Part shown: positions 24,101-35,031 of the stretch, piece after piece
How the letters are laid out: the number at the start of each line of letters is the position of its first letter
Numbering within the stretch: the first letter of the stretch is position 1
From: Caenorhabditis elegans
Lineage: Eukaryota; Nematoda; Chromadorea; Rhabditida; Rhabditidae
Assembly (NCBI RefSeq): GCF_000002985.6
Contig: NC_003281.10
Location: 10,106,001 to 10,170,000, forward strand
Direction of reading: 5' to 3'
Length of the DNA stretch: 64,000 nt
The notes under the pieces: generated by a model
Told to the model about the DNA's origin: nothing
The model's input: the letters and a program-made list of their open reading frames with translations, nothing else
Database searches by the model: none
Position numbers and translations under genes: made by a program

Positions 24101-26223
24101 GTTTTTTGGATTTTTTACGTTTTTCGCACCAAAAACACAAAAAATATTGTTTTTCAAAACTGTTATGATGAAAAAAATCGAAATTTGCTTGTTTTTTTTT
24201 GTTTTTGGTCGAAAATTTTTTTGCAACAGCTCTGATTCCCAAGCATTTAATCGAAAATATCTCGATGATTTTCAGTGAAAATAAAAAAAACTTTAAAAAA
24301 TTTTGAAAACCGGAAAAACCGAAAAACTAGAAAAAAAAGTTTGTATTCAGAACGAAAATTTTCGGTTTTTTGAAAACCGGAAAAAATTTTATAAAAAATG
24401 TATGATGCTGCTGTTTGGCAATTTTTTGTCGACAAATTTGGCAAATTGCCAGTTTGCCAGAAATTTTTAATTCCGGCAGTTTGCCGATTTGCCGAAAATT
24501 TTCAATTCCGGCAACTTGCCGGTTTGCCGGAAAAAATCGTTTACCACCCCTGTGGTGAAACTATTTATATATGTAGAATTTTTTGTGAGTTAATAAAAAA
24601 ATATTTTGTCGAATTTTTAAAGTTCAACTTTTTCTGAGAAATTCGGAGATAAATGTCGCCAGAAAAAAACAATAAAAATTCAATTATTGGCCCCCCCCCC
24701 CCCCCCCCCCCACTAATTTTTCAAACCCCCCTCATTACAGTATCAACAAATTAGCTGAAGCCGACGGCGTTGCCAATAAACCAGTACCAAAATGGACTCT
24801 ACACCATTTATGGGAACACTTTGATGAAATGGGTGTAGATCGTGAAAAGATTCAGAGAGAAATTGAAGAAGTCATCATTAAAGCATTCATTTCAACTGAA
24901 AAACCAATCAGAGAGCACATGTCACGATTCTTGGAACAGGAATTCATTTGTTATGAACTTTTTGGAATTGATATTATATTGGATGAAGACTATAAACCGT
25001 GGTTGTTGGAAGTCAATATTTCACCTTCTCTTCATTCGGGAACTCCACTTGATGTTTCTGTGAAGGCTCCACTTGCAAAGGATGTACTCAATTTGGCAGG
25101 AGTATATGTTCCTCCAAGGTAATATACACTGCTAGAATAAAAAAAACAGAGAAAATTTCCAAAAAAAAAAGCTTTAAAAGCCGTTGCTAATTTCCAATAT
25201 TTCCCGCGTTTTTGCAATTGGAACATTGTTTGATTTGCTGGAGAGTTTGAAAATTTTCTAACCAAAATTGTTTTCAGGACCTTCTCAGAATTTTTCACAA
25301 GTTTGTAGAAGATTCTCGAATTTTTTGAAAATTTCCCACAAGTTACCAGAAGTTTCTAAAACTTTCCAAAAATTTTTTTTCTCCTTAGTTTTTCAAAAGT
25401 TCTCAGCAGTTTCTGAAACATTCTTCAATTTTCGAAAAGTCAGATTTTCCGAAACTACAGTAACCCGACAGTAGTCCTACAGTACCTCGACCTAATATCC
25501 TTTCAAAAAACGAGAACTCAAAATTTCCGAAACTACAGTAACCCTGCAGTACCCAACCCCATTATCTTTTTAATAACGAAAATTCAGATTTTTCAATATT
25601 ACAGTAACCCTGCAGTAATCCTACATTAATCCTACATTACTCCTACAGTACCCCGACTCATTAGCCTGGCAAAAACAAAAAATAAAAATTTCCGAAAATA
25701 CAGTAACCCTACAATGCCCTATTCAGTAACCCTACAGTAATCCTACAGTACCCCGACACAGTTAATGATATCTAAATTTTTCAGTTTCGACAAGCTCAGT
25801 GATGCGGATTATAGCACCCGTCCCCGTAATGGAAGGAAGAATCGTGAACAATTGATCAAAGAAGCTTCATGGGTTGCTGCTTATAAAGATCAACTTGGAG
25901 TAATCGATAATCGAATTTTCAAACGGCTCACCCCAGAAGATACTCGAGCTTTGGTTGAATTTGAAGACGAACTTGAACGAATTGGAGATTTTAAATTGGT
26001 CTTCCCAACAGCTCACACTTCACATTATCAAAAGTGAGTCTTCATGGATTGTATTCAAATATTTCGTTTTTTTTGCAGATATTTCGCTGAAACTATCTAC
26101 ATGAACATTCTGCTCCAACAATGGCAAATTGCTCAAGAAGATGATCGTTCAATTGGAATCAACCGCCTCGAACAGCTTTGCCGTCAAAAACACATGCAAT
26201 CAGATCAGGAAACATCATTTTAA
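18183..26223 (+). CDS. ttll-4: Tubulin polyglutamylase TTLL-4
   Basis: TTLL4-type enzymes are ATP-grasp ligases that add glutamate side chains to tubulin, here chiefly on ciliary microtubules of sensory neurons. Ten exons close in phase: 18183-18285, 21794-22077, 22464-22565, 23310-23585, 23640-23722, 23795-23923, 23982-24038, 24741-25118, 25785-26033, 26079-26223; 601 residues. The first 130 residues are Ser/acidic and low complexity. The TTL core runs from about 140 to 475, with K-P-P-A-S-A-R-G-T-G-I (nucleotide loop, about 256), D-L-R-L-Y-A-Y-V (about 298), H-L-T-N-Y-S-I-N-K and W-L-L-E-V-N-I-S-P-S-L (about 433). A charged C-terminal region follows. Intron 1 is 3.5 kb and most introns hold repeats. 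An in-frame upstream exon near 17946 is possible but not supported. Confidence 0.95.
18465..18730. repeat. GGTCTCG/GGCGCACAC palindromic repeat, copy 2
   Basis: Located in ttll-4 intron 1. The left arm TTTGTCTCGAAGCGAC ... GGTGTGCGCCTTTAAAGAG is mirrored by CTCTTTAAAGGCGCACACC ... GTGTCGAGACCGG. Confidence 0.75.
20395..20450. repeat. TTC-rich simple sequence in ttll-4 intron 1
   Basis: A TTCTTCTTCTTCTTC run followed by CTCGCTCGTCGTCGC sits in a locally GC-richer part of intron 1, near CCACCACCATCACTACCACC and a G9 run at about 20576. This could be an internal promoter region, but no exon was found next to it. Confidence 0.5.
21040..21610. repeat. TTTGCCGA-family repeat, copy 2 (large)
   Basis: In ttll-4 intron 1. 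Many AATCGGCAAACCGGCAA units at the left, a core with ATCGGCAAAATTGTACGCG and CCTATGAATGTTCC, and the opposite-strand units at the right. Reading it backwards gives Cys/Arg-rich pseudo-frames, which are not genes. Confidence 0.8.
22090..22430. repeat. TCGTAGCGAAAACTACAG palindrome, copy 2
   Basis: In ttll-4 intron 2. GCGTATTGCACAGCATATTTG and CGTAGCGAAAACTACAGTAA at the left are mirrored by CTGTAGTTTTCGCTACGAGA at the right. Confidence 0.8.
22950..23265. repeat. TACTGTAG-rich intronic stretch
   Basis: In ttll-4 intron 3 the motif TACTGTA recurs many times on both strands (for example TACTGTAGGACTACTGTAGG near 23232). It resembles the array in intron 8 and is probably a degenerate minisatellite. 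Confidence 0.55.
24405..24550. repeat. TTTGCCGA-family repeat, copy 3
   Basis: In ttll-4 intron 7. GCCGGTTTGCCGGAA and GCCGATTTGCCGAAA units, ending in ACCACCCCTG as other family members do. Confidence 0.75.
24691..24711. repeat. Homopolymer C21 tract (G21 on the minus strand)
   Basis: Twenty-one consecutive C, 29 bases before the acceptor of ttll-4 exon 8. On the minus strand this is a G-tract able to form a quadruplex, the type known in C. elegans to need the DOG-1 (FANCJ) helicase for stable replication. Confidence 0.9.
25440..25765. repeat. Intronic array of ACTACAGTAACCC units
   Basis: In ttll-4 intron 8. Several copies of TTTCCGAAACTACAGTAACCC ... CCTACAGTACCCCGAC with a period of roughly 75-100 bases. 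The array ends 20 bases before exon 9. Confidence 0.7.
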
Positions 26224-26444
26224 ATCTCTGCCCATTTCAGTGCTAGAATTCCATGTTGCGGGTTATTATACTTACAGCTTCCCAGATTTCTTTTTTTCCT
26301 ATCAAATGTGCCTTTCATTGTTTACAACTAATTCCACTTTTTTTCCAAATTTTTTTATGTTGTTGCCTTTCTATGTTTTTTCTATTATGAACGAATCTTG
26401 TTGAGAAAAAAGGATTCGAAAAGGAAAACATGTGAATATGAATC

Positions 26445-26700
26445 AGGTCTGGGCGGCAATTACAGTTCGGCAGTTTTTTTGTCGACAAATTCGGCAAATC
26501 GGCAAATTTTCAGTTTGCTGAGTTTCCGAAAATTTTCATTTCCGGCGATTTGCCGATTTGCCGGAAATTTTCAATTCCGACAAACTGCCAATTTGTCGGT
26601 AATTTTCAATTTCGGCAAATTGTCGATATGCCGGAAATTTGGAATTTTGGCAAATTGCCGATTTGCCAATTTGTCGAAAAAATCGTTTTCCGTCCATCTC
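26445..26700. repeat. TTTGCCGA-family repeat, copy 4
   Basis: Runs of GGCGATTTGCCGATTTGCCGG follow a CTGGGCGGCAATTAC start. It lies about 220 bases after the ttll-4 stop, so it may be inside the 3' UTR. Confidence 0.75.
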
Positions 26701-27144
26701 TGTATACATCACTTTTAATGAAAATTTCAATTGAGCGCCCAGGATTCAACTGAAATATTTCCCAGCGTGACAGTCTGAGGAATTACGTGGCACTATGACT
26801 ACCGAACAGAAAAAAACGCAAAAAAAACTATAGTACAAGTGTTAGTATAAAATAGGAATTGTTCTCGTGACACACACACAAAAGGAAAGAAATCTGAACT
26901 CTCCGTCGTATCTTCGTTCGTTCGTTTCCCAAATGTTTGTATAAATATTGCTTCTTCTTTTTTTCGCCCAATTTTCTTCTTTCCCGATGTGTCAGTAGTG
27001 TACAGAACCGTATATTGTTTACGTACATTTTGTGCCGAGGAATTCAAACATAATTTCAGTGTAAATGTGCACAGCCTTTATTTCTCTCTTCCTCCAGTTT
27101 TACTATTTTTTTAATACCGTTTTCTTTTCTTTTTCTTTTTCTTT

Positions 27145-27148
<4 letters not shown>

Positions 27149-27229
<81 letters not shown>
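27149..27229. repeat. (CT)40 microsatellite
   Basis: An uninterrupted CT dinucleotide run of 81 bases, preceded by TTTTC units. The reading frame across it gives a Leu-Ser polymer and is not a gene. Confidence 0.95.
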
Positions 27230-27232
<3 letters not shown>

Positions 27233-27639
27233 CCACTACCTTTTCATTTCTATTGTCATAAATGATTCTCGCTGACTATGTGAATGTCTGCCTCTTGAGA
27301 AGAAGTTGTTGTCGTTATCTATAATACAGATCGTCACTTCTTTTTTTCGTATTTCACTTTTTTTCCCGCATGACATTTCATCTAAAGCCTTCCTCGTCTT
27401 GCGGTTTATCTTTGTTTAAACTTGTTCTTTTCGCTCTTTATTTTAAGATAGTGGAGTCGCATTGTTTGGTTTCGAGAATTTAGTTTCAAATAATAATGAA
27501 AATTGTGGTACAGTGAAAAGTTTGTAAAATAGTCTTCAAAGTCTATTGTGAAACAAAAAAAAATTTCAGTGACAGTTTTTGGTAAACTGCCAAGAATTTT
27601 TGAGCACTGCTGCAGATTTGTACAGTTATTACGGGAGCA

Positions 27640-27950
27640 CAAAACTTTGAGACTCATGAAATATCTTGCAGCGAGAACTACAGTACTTCTCCAAATTACT
27701 ACTGTAGCGTTTGCGTCGATTTACGGGCTCGGTTTTATTTTTAAAAAAATTAAAACAATTTATTTATCGATAGAATATTACATTTAACTGTAAGAAAAAA
27801 ATGAAAAAATAATGCGAAGAAATAATTTTTCATTTCAAAAATCTAGCCCCGTAAATAAATCGACGCAAGAGTCATTTAAAGTGGTACTGTAGCTTTCTCT
27901 AAGAGATATTTTGCGCGTAAAATATGTTGCCCAACACGCATTCTCACAAT
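27640..27950. repeat. TCGTAGCGAAAACTACAG palindrome, copy 3 (diverged)
   Basis: CTTGCAGCGAGAACTACAGTA and GCGTCGATTTACGGGCTCG at the left are mirrored by GTAAATAAATCGACGCAAG and TGTTGCCCAACACGCATTC at the right. Confidence 0.7.
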
Positions 27951-27994
27951 TTTGTGTTCCTGTAATAACTTTTCTTATTAATACAGCAGTTAAA

Positions 27995-28335
27995 CCAGAA
28001 CTGGGCGGCAAACGATTTAAAAAAAAATCGCCAAATTGGCAGAAATGAAAACTTCCAGCAAATTGTGGTTTTGCAAATTTTTTTTGGAAATTTTAAAATT
28101 TCAATTTTAGTCGGCAAAATTGTTCCCATCCTATGAATGTTCCTACATCTATTATCACCAAAAATATATGAAAATGCCTAAAGAAGGGAACACAATTTCA
28201 AAGAGGCACAGTTTCCGCCTTTTAACAAATCCCTCTAAAAGTCCCGGCGAATTGATGTTCGGCAAACCGCCAACTTGCCGATTTGCCGATTTGCCAAAAT
28301 TGTCGACGAAAAAAAAATTGCCGAACGACACCCAT
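27995..28335. repeat. TTTGCCGA-family repeat, copy 5
   Basis: Begins CTGGGCGGCAAACGATT, has the core CCTATGAATGTTCCTACATC and ends with GCCAACTTGCCGATTTGCCG and GCCGAACGACACCC. Confidence 0.8.
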
Positions 28336-29783
28336 GAGTTAAACTTCCACATACAGTACTCCAAAATTTGCCTGAAAATGAAGTAGCCTGAATAGCATAC
28401 AAACTAAAAACTTTGCCTTTTTCGAATAAGCATCTGGAATAATTTGATGGTCCCTTGAAAGTCACCACAATACTTTTTTCGATGCATATTTTGAATGCTC
28501 AATACCTTCTTTCTCTTTTCACATTCCCACCTACATTGCCTAATCACCAATTCATGTCAACTGTAATAGAGTCGTTGACATTTAACCTAATACCTCCCAT
28601 ACTCTCTTTTGCCCTTTCAAATAATTTCCCTATTCTTTTCTCCCCCTTTTTCGTCCATGTTGTCCTTCTCTCTTATCACTTTGCTCAGCAATAAAACGGT
28701 TGGCCGGCCAGCGGTACGTGCCTTGTGCATCGATGTGACTCAGTTGGCAAAGAAGAAAAAAGTGTTTCTGCTCGTCTTTTCTTCTTCATCTTATTTGGTT
28801 TCTTTGTACAGATGTTTTCTAAAGTAGTTTTTTCTTCAAAACAATATTGAAAAAAGTTTGTGGAATCTACATAGTTAAGAATTATGCACTCACATGGAAA
28901 ATGTTAAGAATTGTTTGTAATATGTACCCACATATAGAAAAATACAAAAAAAGAATTTGAGTTGTTTGCTAGAAGTATTATAATTATCTGAAAATTATCC
29001 TAATTTAAATCAATCTTTAAAACATCACGTGTCACAATTAGTGTGTGATTTGTGCCATTACAACTAACTTTATATTTTTATAGTGTATTTCCAATTGAGA
29101 TGCCTTGATAAAAATACAGTGGGTTTTGAAAAACGCCATTAAAAGTTAGAACCTCACCTTCAATAGCTTGAATATTTTTTCTTTAACTAAAAAAACCTAA
29201 TAAACAGAAATTTTAGCAAATTTTCTAAGAGATGAAATTTTGATTCTTTGGGTCATAATTTTTTTTGCTATACTCACTTTAGATCCTTTTTTGGATTTCT
29301 GTGCAAAGCCAAAATATTAAAAAATTTTTAAAAAATTAAATTTTTTTTTAATTTTCAAAATGAAACTAATTTTTAGAAAACTAGAAAACCAAAAAACCTT
29401 AATATATTTTTTTTGAAATTAAAAAAAAATTCGTAGCTTATACCTATTTCCGACTCGTCAGAAAATAGAAGCAAAACCAATAAAAACACGGAATTGGGAA
29501 TATTTATTTGTTCTCCTTTCCAATTTAATTTATCAATTAGTTCGTGAGTTTTAAAAAAGTACACAGAAATCTCAAAAAAAATTTCTGCTCTCCCTTCCGG
29601 TCTTTCGTTGAAAACTTAAAAAAAAAAAAGTTTCTTGCCGTCATGTGTCTTCATTTTTTTGCAATTTTTGTTTCGTTCCTGATTTCTCATGTCATATGAC
29701 CTTCTGTTCCGAGTTTCACTAACTCATTTTTGACAAAACAAATATTCTAAAAATTCTTCTCTCCCCCCTGCAATGTCATTCTC

Positions 29784-29790
29784 TATAAAA
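29784..29790 (+). promoter_or_regulatory. TATA box upstream of the long HSP20 transcript
   Basis: TATAAAA stands 120 bases before the start codon at 29904, in the sequence CATTCTCTATAAAAGTGC. No clear heat-shock element was seen next to it. Confidence 0.5.
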
Positions 29791-29903
29791 GTGCAAGTGA
29801 CCGTTTCAATACCTACAAAACAGGTGTGTCAAGTGGTCACGGCCCGTTTTCTTTTAGGATTGAATCGTGTGAATCTGTTAGAAATATAAATATTTAATTT
29901 CAG

Positions 29904-32900
29904 ATGACTGGGCGATACAGTAGAAGTGTACAACGGGAACCTCAGAAGCAGTACGTTTCACAAAGTCAGGTTAGTTACTTAAATTGTTAAAGCTAATTTT
30001 TTAAAGGTCAACAATAATAATTGAAGTAATTGAAATAGTCTGAATCACTCTTTAAAAATTATTAATGAAGAAAATCTGCAAAAATAAAAATACTCCTAAA
30101 TTAAAACAATAATTGGTCGATCAACATATAATTTTTCTACAATATTTATATTTTATATTGCTTCAAATATTTGCATTTAAACATTGAAGGGGTTTAAAAA
30201 GCTCTACATTTCCAAAAGTTTGACTGGAAATTTTTTAACATTTAAAAGTTTCCAGAGTGTTTTATAATGATATTCATTCAGTGTGTATAGTAATAAATAC
30301 TTAAACTTTAATATGAATTTCCTAATAACTGGATATTTCAATAAAAAATGTTCCATGCAGTTTTTGGCAATACTTCTAAAGTTCGTCAACTAATTTGTAG
30401 CGAGACTGTTTTGTAGTGTCTGCATCTTTTGTAGTAGTCTTCATCTTTTGTTTTGTGTCTGCATCTTTTGTTTTGTAGTGTCTGCATCTTTGCGATTCCA
30501 ATTTCTAGTGTATTTTTGCCTCGAAACAATCAAGTTTTTAATTTTTAGATTTGTTCTTAACTTTCAAATTTGGATTATCATATGGTTTATCATTTTAATG
30601 TATTCTAGGGAAACCTACAAAAAATTGCCACATTTTCTGACTACAATTCTGCTTCAGTTCTAAAACAAGAATTTCCGTAAAACTTTTCACACTTTATGAA
30701 AACGCCATAAATCATTAGTGGACTTCACCAGGAAACATTTAATTTCCGGTTATTCAAAAAACTTCAAAACTTGACAGAGGAAGTTGAAACGCACACACAC
30801 ACATACATACAAACACTCAAAAAAATAAACGAGGTAGTAGCTGCGCGGTTTTCACTGTTTCCACAACTACGAGGCGCCGCTTCAAACAATTTTCACGTAT
30901 ATTGAAAGTGAGGCATGTTCTATATTTCGTTTCTTTCTCTATTTCTTTTTGTTGTTTGTTCATCTCCTATACATCTCCGCCATATCGTGTACTCTCTCGC
31001 TTTTCTCTTATTCCTCTATTTCCACATGTCAAGCAGCACCTAGTTACCTCTCACTTATTCTTTCTGGAAACATGCATCATGTTGATTTTGATGATGATGA
31101 TCTTGACAGTTATCTTGAAGGCTCTGTTTGGTCTGAAAAGCCGTCTGCTTCTGAAATATTCTCATCTAAACCTGGAGATGTTATCAGTGTATTTCCACGT
31201 TCTTCACATTCTAATATGATTTATGGATATCCTATTAACTACAAGGAGACCGTTTTTCCGTAACTTTCAAGTTCAAAGTTTAAATTTAAGATTGAATAAA
31301 CTTTTCAGTACCCATCGAGGCCCTCCAGATCAATCTTATGATAGCTATTATACAAAGGTAACGACTCTAGGCATTTTCTCACTACCGAAAAAAAGTAGGA
31401 ACAGGAAAATCGTTAGCGAGGATCTACTCTAAATACATTTATAATAGTTTAACTTGACCGAATATTATAATGAAACACGCCAAAATTTTTTTAGTATTTG
31501 CAAAATTTTCAGCCAAAGTTTTGGCATATTGCCATTTTTAGAAGCGTGTAATTTTTTTCCTATTTCAAGCGGTTGAAAAATTAAGAAATTTCAACAATTT
31601 TTGTTGGAAAATTTTCTGGCAATCTCTATTTACCTTCAAAAACAAATGTGAGCAAATAGAGCAAATGAAACCGCTTTTGCACCTAAATTCAAAGTGCATA
31701 GTGCATTTATGAACTAGATTCAAAACAGAAATTAACTTTATCTAAAAGACTAATCATACGAATTGTTAATTTGAAAGCTTGAAAATGTTCCAATTTTTTG
31801 GGGTTTTTTGAACCTACAGTAACTAGATATAATCATTCAAAAGATCGTAGTAGGAAATCGGCAGTAGGAGAATGGTTAAAAATCCCTTACTTGGTATATA
31901 ACACTTTTCAAATAAATTCTAAAGTTTTTTAAAATTTAAAGTCAAAATGTAGCAAAGTTGAGTTTGAAAAACGACCATAATAAGAAAGGGTTCCATTGTA
32001 ACAACTGAAGAACTCCAATTTTTGAAATTTTTGGCAAATTACGAAAACCTTGAACATAATTCTTTTCAAAGGATTGAATTTATAAATTCTTATTTATTTT
32101 CAAATTAACATGAATTTTTGAATTCAACTTTCATTTTCAAAAGCAGAACTAGTCAGCCCCCCATTCCCCCGAGTGCGCTGCCAAAGTAATCAAATAAAAT
32201 GAAGTGATTTAGATCACAGAAAGCCGACCGAGATCACCAGGACCTGTTGCTGGAGCTGGAGAAATTACGAATACTAGCCATGGATTCACAATTGAAATCG
32301 ACGTCTTCCATTTTATGCCAGAAGAGATTAAAGTTGTGCTCACAGATGATACGTTGAGCATTTCAGGAGAACGTTTTGAATCCACTGGCGATGGACATAC
32401 TCTTCGAAGAAGTTTTTCGAGGTAGGTTATGCTTGGATGTTTTTTAGGGTTAATTCATTTTTCCAAATATCAATCGCCAATAGTTTGCACTTACCAAAGA
32501 GTTCCAGAAGTTTTCCAAATCTTCCATAAATTTTTGATGTTTTACTTTCTAAAAATCTAAAAAGCCAGAAAAATCCAATAATTTTTCAAAATTTCAAAAA
32601 AGTTGATAACTTTCCAGAAGTTCCTCCTGAAAGACAAACAATTTGAATTCCCCGCCATAATTTTTCTGATCACTTTTGAATTTTCCAATAAGTGTTTCTC
32701 CCAGAACTTGAATTCCCGCTAAAAGATTTTAAAAAATACATCTATTTTTTATTTCAGAAAGTACTCAATCCCGGACGATGTTCATCTAGACACTATTCGA
32801 AGTCACCTCACCAATTCTGGAGTTCTCATCATTAATGTTAGTTTCTCAAAAAACCTCTGGATTTCAATTCTACAAAATACATATTCCAGGGTTCTCGTAA

Positions 32901-32982
32901 AGGATGGCGTGAGACAAGCATCTCAAGCTATCACCCAACAACTCAACGAAACGTGGCAAGAAGTGTGACATCAATTGTTTAA
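29904..32982 (+). CDS. Small heat-shock protein (HSP20/alpha-crystallin domain)
   Basis: Small HSPs hold unfolding proteins in an ATP-independent way. The shared 3' exons are 32213-32421, 32758-32836 and 32890-32982. Two starts fit: exon 29904-29969 (begins MTGRYSRSVQRE) joins 32213 directly in phase 0; alternatively 31072-31259 (MHHVDFDDDDLDSYLEG) plus 31309-31357 also joins in phase 0, giving a 205-residue protein. The alpha-crystallin domain begins at E-I-T-N-T-S-H-G-F-T-I-E-I-D-V and runs through F-M-P-E-E-I-K-V, T-L-S-I-S-G-E-R, R-S-F-S-R-K-Y-S-I-P and N-S-G-V-L-I-I-N. The usual C-terminal I-x-I motif is not obvious; the tail is Ser/Thr/Arg-rich. The acceptor used at 32213 is GATTTAG; the nearby ATCACAG would shift the frame. 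Confidence 0.85.
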
Positions 32983-33600
32983 AAATACAAATACTCAAGT
33001 ACAATGTAACTATAGCTACCCTGTGATGCTTTCCGCATTCATATTTTTCTCGAAATTTTCTTCCTGTGAAATTTACTCCCCCGTGCATGACATATTTTGC
33101 TTTCATATGAACCATTTATTTTTGACATCTTTGGTGTGACTGTCCTATGCAAAAATTTACTTTATTTTTGCCTAGATTTGGAAACAAACCCTCACATATG
33201 CTGGGCATTAAAGCCCAGAACTTATAAACATAATGAAGAACCAAGGTTATTATTTTTACTTTTATTAAAATATGAAATTTAAAGCTTATAGTGCTTAAAA
33301 AATTCGTTTCTTGAAGTTTTTTTTTAGATGTTTGAATTATTTTTTAATTTAATTTTTGTGTGTTCCACAACAAATAAGAAACAACGGAACATTCTCCATT
33401 AGTCAACGTTTTTTTCTGCAAATCACCGAAAAGCTGTTCGTCAACATCATGAATAAGCAAGTGCCAGAGAATAGAAAAATAACAGAGCTAATTCGACAGA
33501 ATACTTGATCAAACTTCTTGAAAAAAATAAGAAAAATATCTGACTAAATATTTAAAATAATTATATATTTTTGAATTAAAATACCTGAATTAAAGTATCT
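32983..33600. other. 3' region of the HSP20 gene
   Basis: No gene was seen. A short hairpin (CTGGGCATTAAAGCCCAG at about 33200) is present but too small to call an RNA gene. Confidence 0.4.
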
Positions 33601-33614
33601 TCAATTCATTTTTT

Positions 33615-34460
33615 TACATACTGCACTTTTTTGCAAAAAAAAATTTTGGAATTTTGGGAGAATTTCTATAAAAATGGTTTGCTAATTTTTTTTTAGTATT
33701 ATTGGTACGTTTTTGTACCATGATATCAATTTTCAGACGCGCTACAGGGGTTTTTGTCTTGAGTTCATTTTTTTTACATACATATGACTGCACTTTTTTG
33801 CAAAAAAACAATTTTGGAATTTTGGGAGAATTTCTATGAAAATGGATTGCTAATTTTTTTTTAGTATTATTGGTACGTTTTTGTACCATGATATCAATTT
33901 TCAGACGCGCTACAGGGGTTTTTGTCTTGAATTCCAATTTCAACAGGTATATACAGGCGCAAAAAAAGCAAAAATAAAAATTATGGAATTCCGGAAATGT
34001 TTTGATAGATTTGGATTCTAGACTTTTTTAAAATATTATAGGTAAGTTTGTGGGACATGAAAGTAAATTTAAGCCGCGCTAGAGAGGTTTTTGTTTCGAA
34101 TTCCAATTTTCACAGGTATATACAGGCGCAAAAAAAGCAAAAATAAAAGTTATTGAATTCCGGAAGAATTGCAATTTTCACAGGTATATACAGGCGCAAA
34201 AAAAGCAAAAATAAAAATTATGGAATTCCGGAAATGTTTTGATAGATTTGGATTCTAGATTTTTTTAAAATATTATAGGTAAGTTTGTGGGACATGAAAG
34301 TAAATTTAAGCCGCGCTAGAGAGGTTTTTGTTTCGAATTCCAATTTTCACAGGTATTTACAGGCGCAAAAAAAGCAAAAATAAAAATTATGGAATTCCGG
34401 AAATGTTTTGATAGATTTGGATTCTAGATTTTTTAAAAATATTATAGGTAAGTTTGTGGG
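33615..34460. repeat. Left composite repeat array flanking the topoisomerase pseudogene
   Basis: Two unit types occur in tandem. The first (about 33615 and 33780) carries GGTACGTTTTTGTACCATGA and CAGACGCGCTACAGGGG. The second (about 33940, 34170 and 34330) carries CAGGCGCAAAAAAAGCAAAA, GGAATTCCGGAAATG and GATAGATTTGGATTCTAGA. The array ends exactly where a topoisomerase fragment begins at 34460. Confidence 0.85.
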
Positions 34461-34755
34461 TAGTCGGCGATAACAGGCGATTTCTTCTCGTCCGAGCTCT
34501 CCATCAATCCCTCCAAAACCTTCTCTTTGTAATCTTGAGTCCACTGTTTGATTGGCAACTCGGTGATCTCAATGGTGTTGTCATCAAGCACAGCAACTTC
34601 ACCATAGCATGCAAATCGACTCGGGTCGATTTGAATGATCTTTCCGCGGAAGATCTTGCCAGGTCTTCTTTTCCAGAACTCGAACCTCAGCCATCATCTC
34701 CTCCGATTCCTTGATGAGCTTGTTCTTCTCTTCTTCCGAAACCTTGATGAGAGCA
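34460..34755 (-). pseudogene. Topoisomerase II gene fragment A (two joined pieces)
   Basis: 34460-34652 is nearly identical to 37493-37686 of the nearby topoisomerase II-like gene (the part encoding R-F-A-C-Y-G-E-V-A-V-L-D-D-N). It is then fused at AAG to a copy of about 36829-36938 of the same gene (the part encoding the K-L-I-K-E-S-E-E-K region). In the parent these pieces are about 560 bases apart, so this is a deletion-joined, non-functional copy in the same orientation. Confidence 0.85.
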
Positions 34756-35031
34756 GTTTTTAATTGCACTACAGTACCATTTGGGTCAAATCAGTCCTAT
34801 ACTCTTTTGAAATAATGAAGCGACAACCCGTAAACAGCTAGTTGCAAGCGAAAGGCCACATTTTATTACTGCGACGTCTGCCAAAGCACACATTCATCCA
34901 CTCATTTTGATAGAGAGCCGCCGCGTCCACCTGTCAGAACTTTATCGACATTTTTGAACATTGTAAGTTATGATTTTTTATTTTCTATTTTCAATTTTTC
35001 ATTCTCTCTATCTTCAACTTTCAGAGCAAAA

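Larger units (their letters stand above)
26224..29903. other. 3.7-kb intergenic region between ttll-4 and the HSP20 gene
   Basis: No protein or RNA gene was recognised. It contains three repeat elements and a CT microsatellite, listed separately. The stretches 26760-27060, 28400-28800 (pyrimidine-rich, with GGTTGGCCGGCCAGCGG at 28698) and 28850-29780 are otherwise featureless AT-rich DNA; the last part is the promoter region of the next gene. Confidence 0.5.

Noticed and set aside
25290-25430. Heat-shock-like GAAGATTCTCGAA in ttll-4 intron 8
   Set aside because: Only one three-unit match within GAA/TTC-rich sequence; too weak to list beside the nac-3 array.
27065-27265. Open frame encoding a Leu-Ser polymer
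   Set aside because: It is the (CT)40 microsatellite read in frame.
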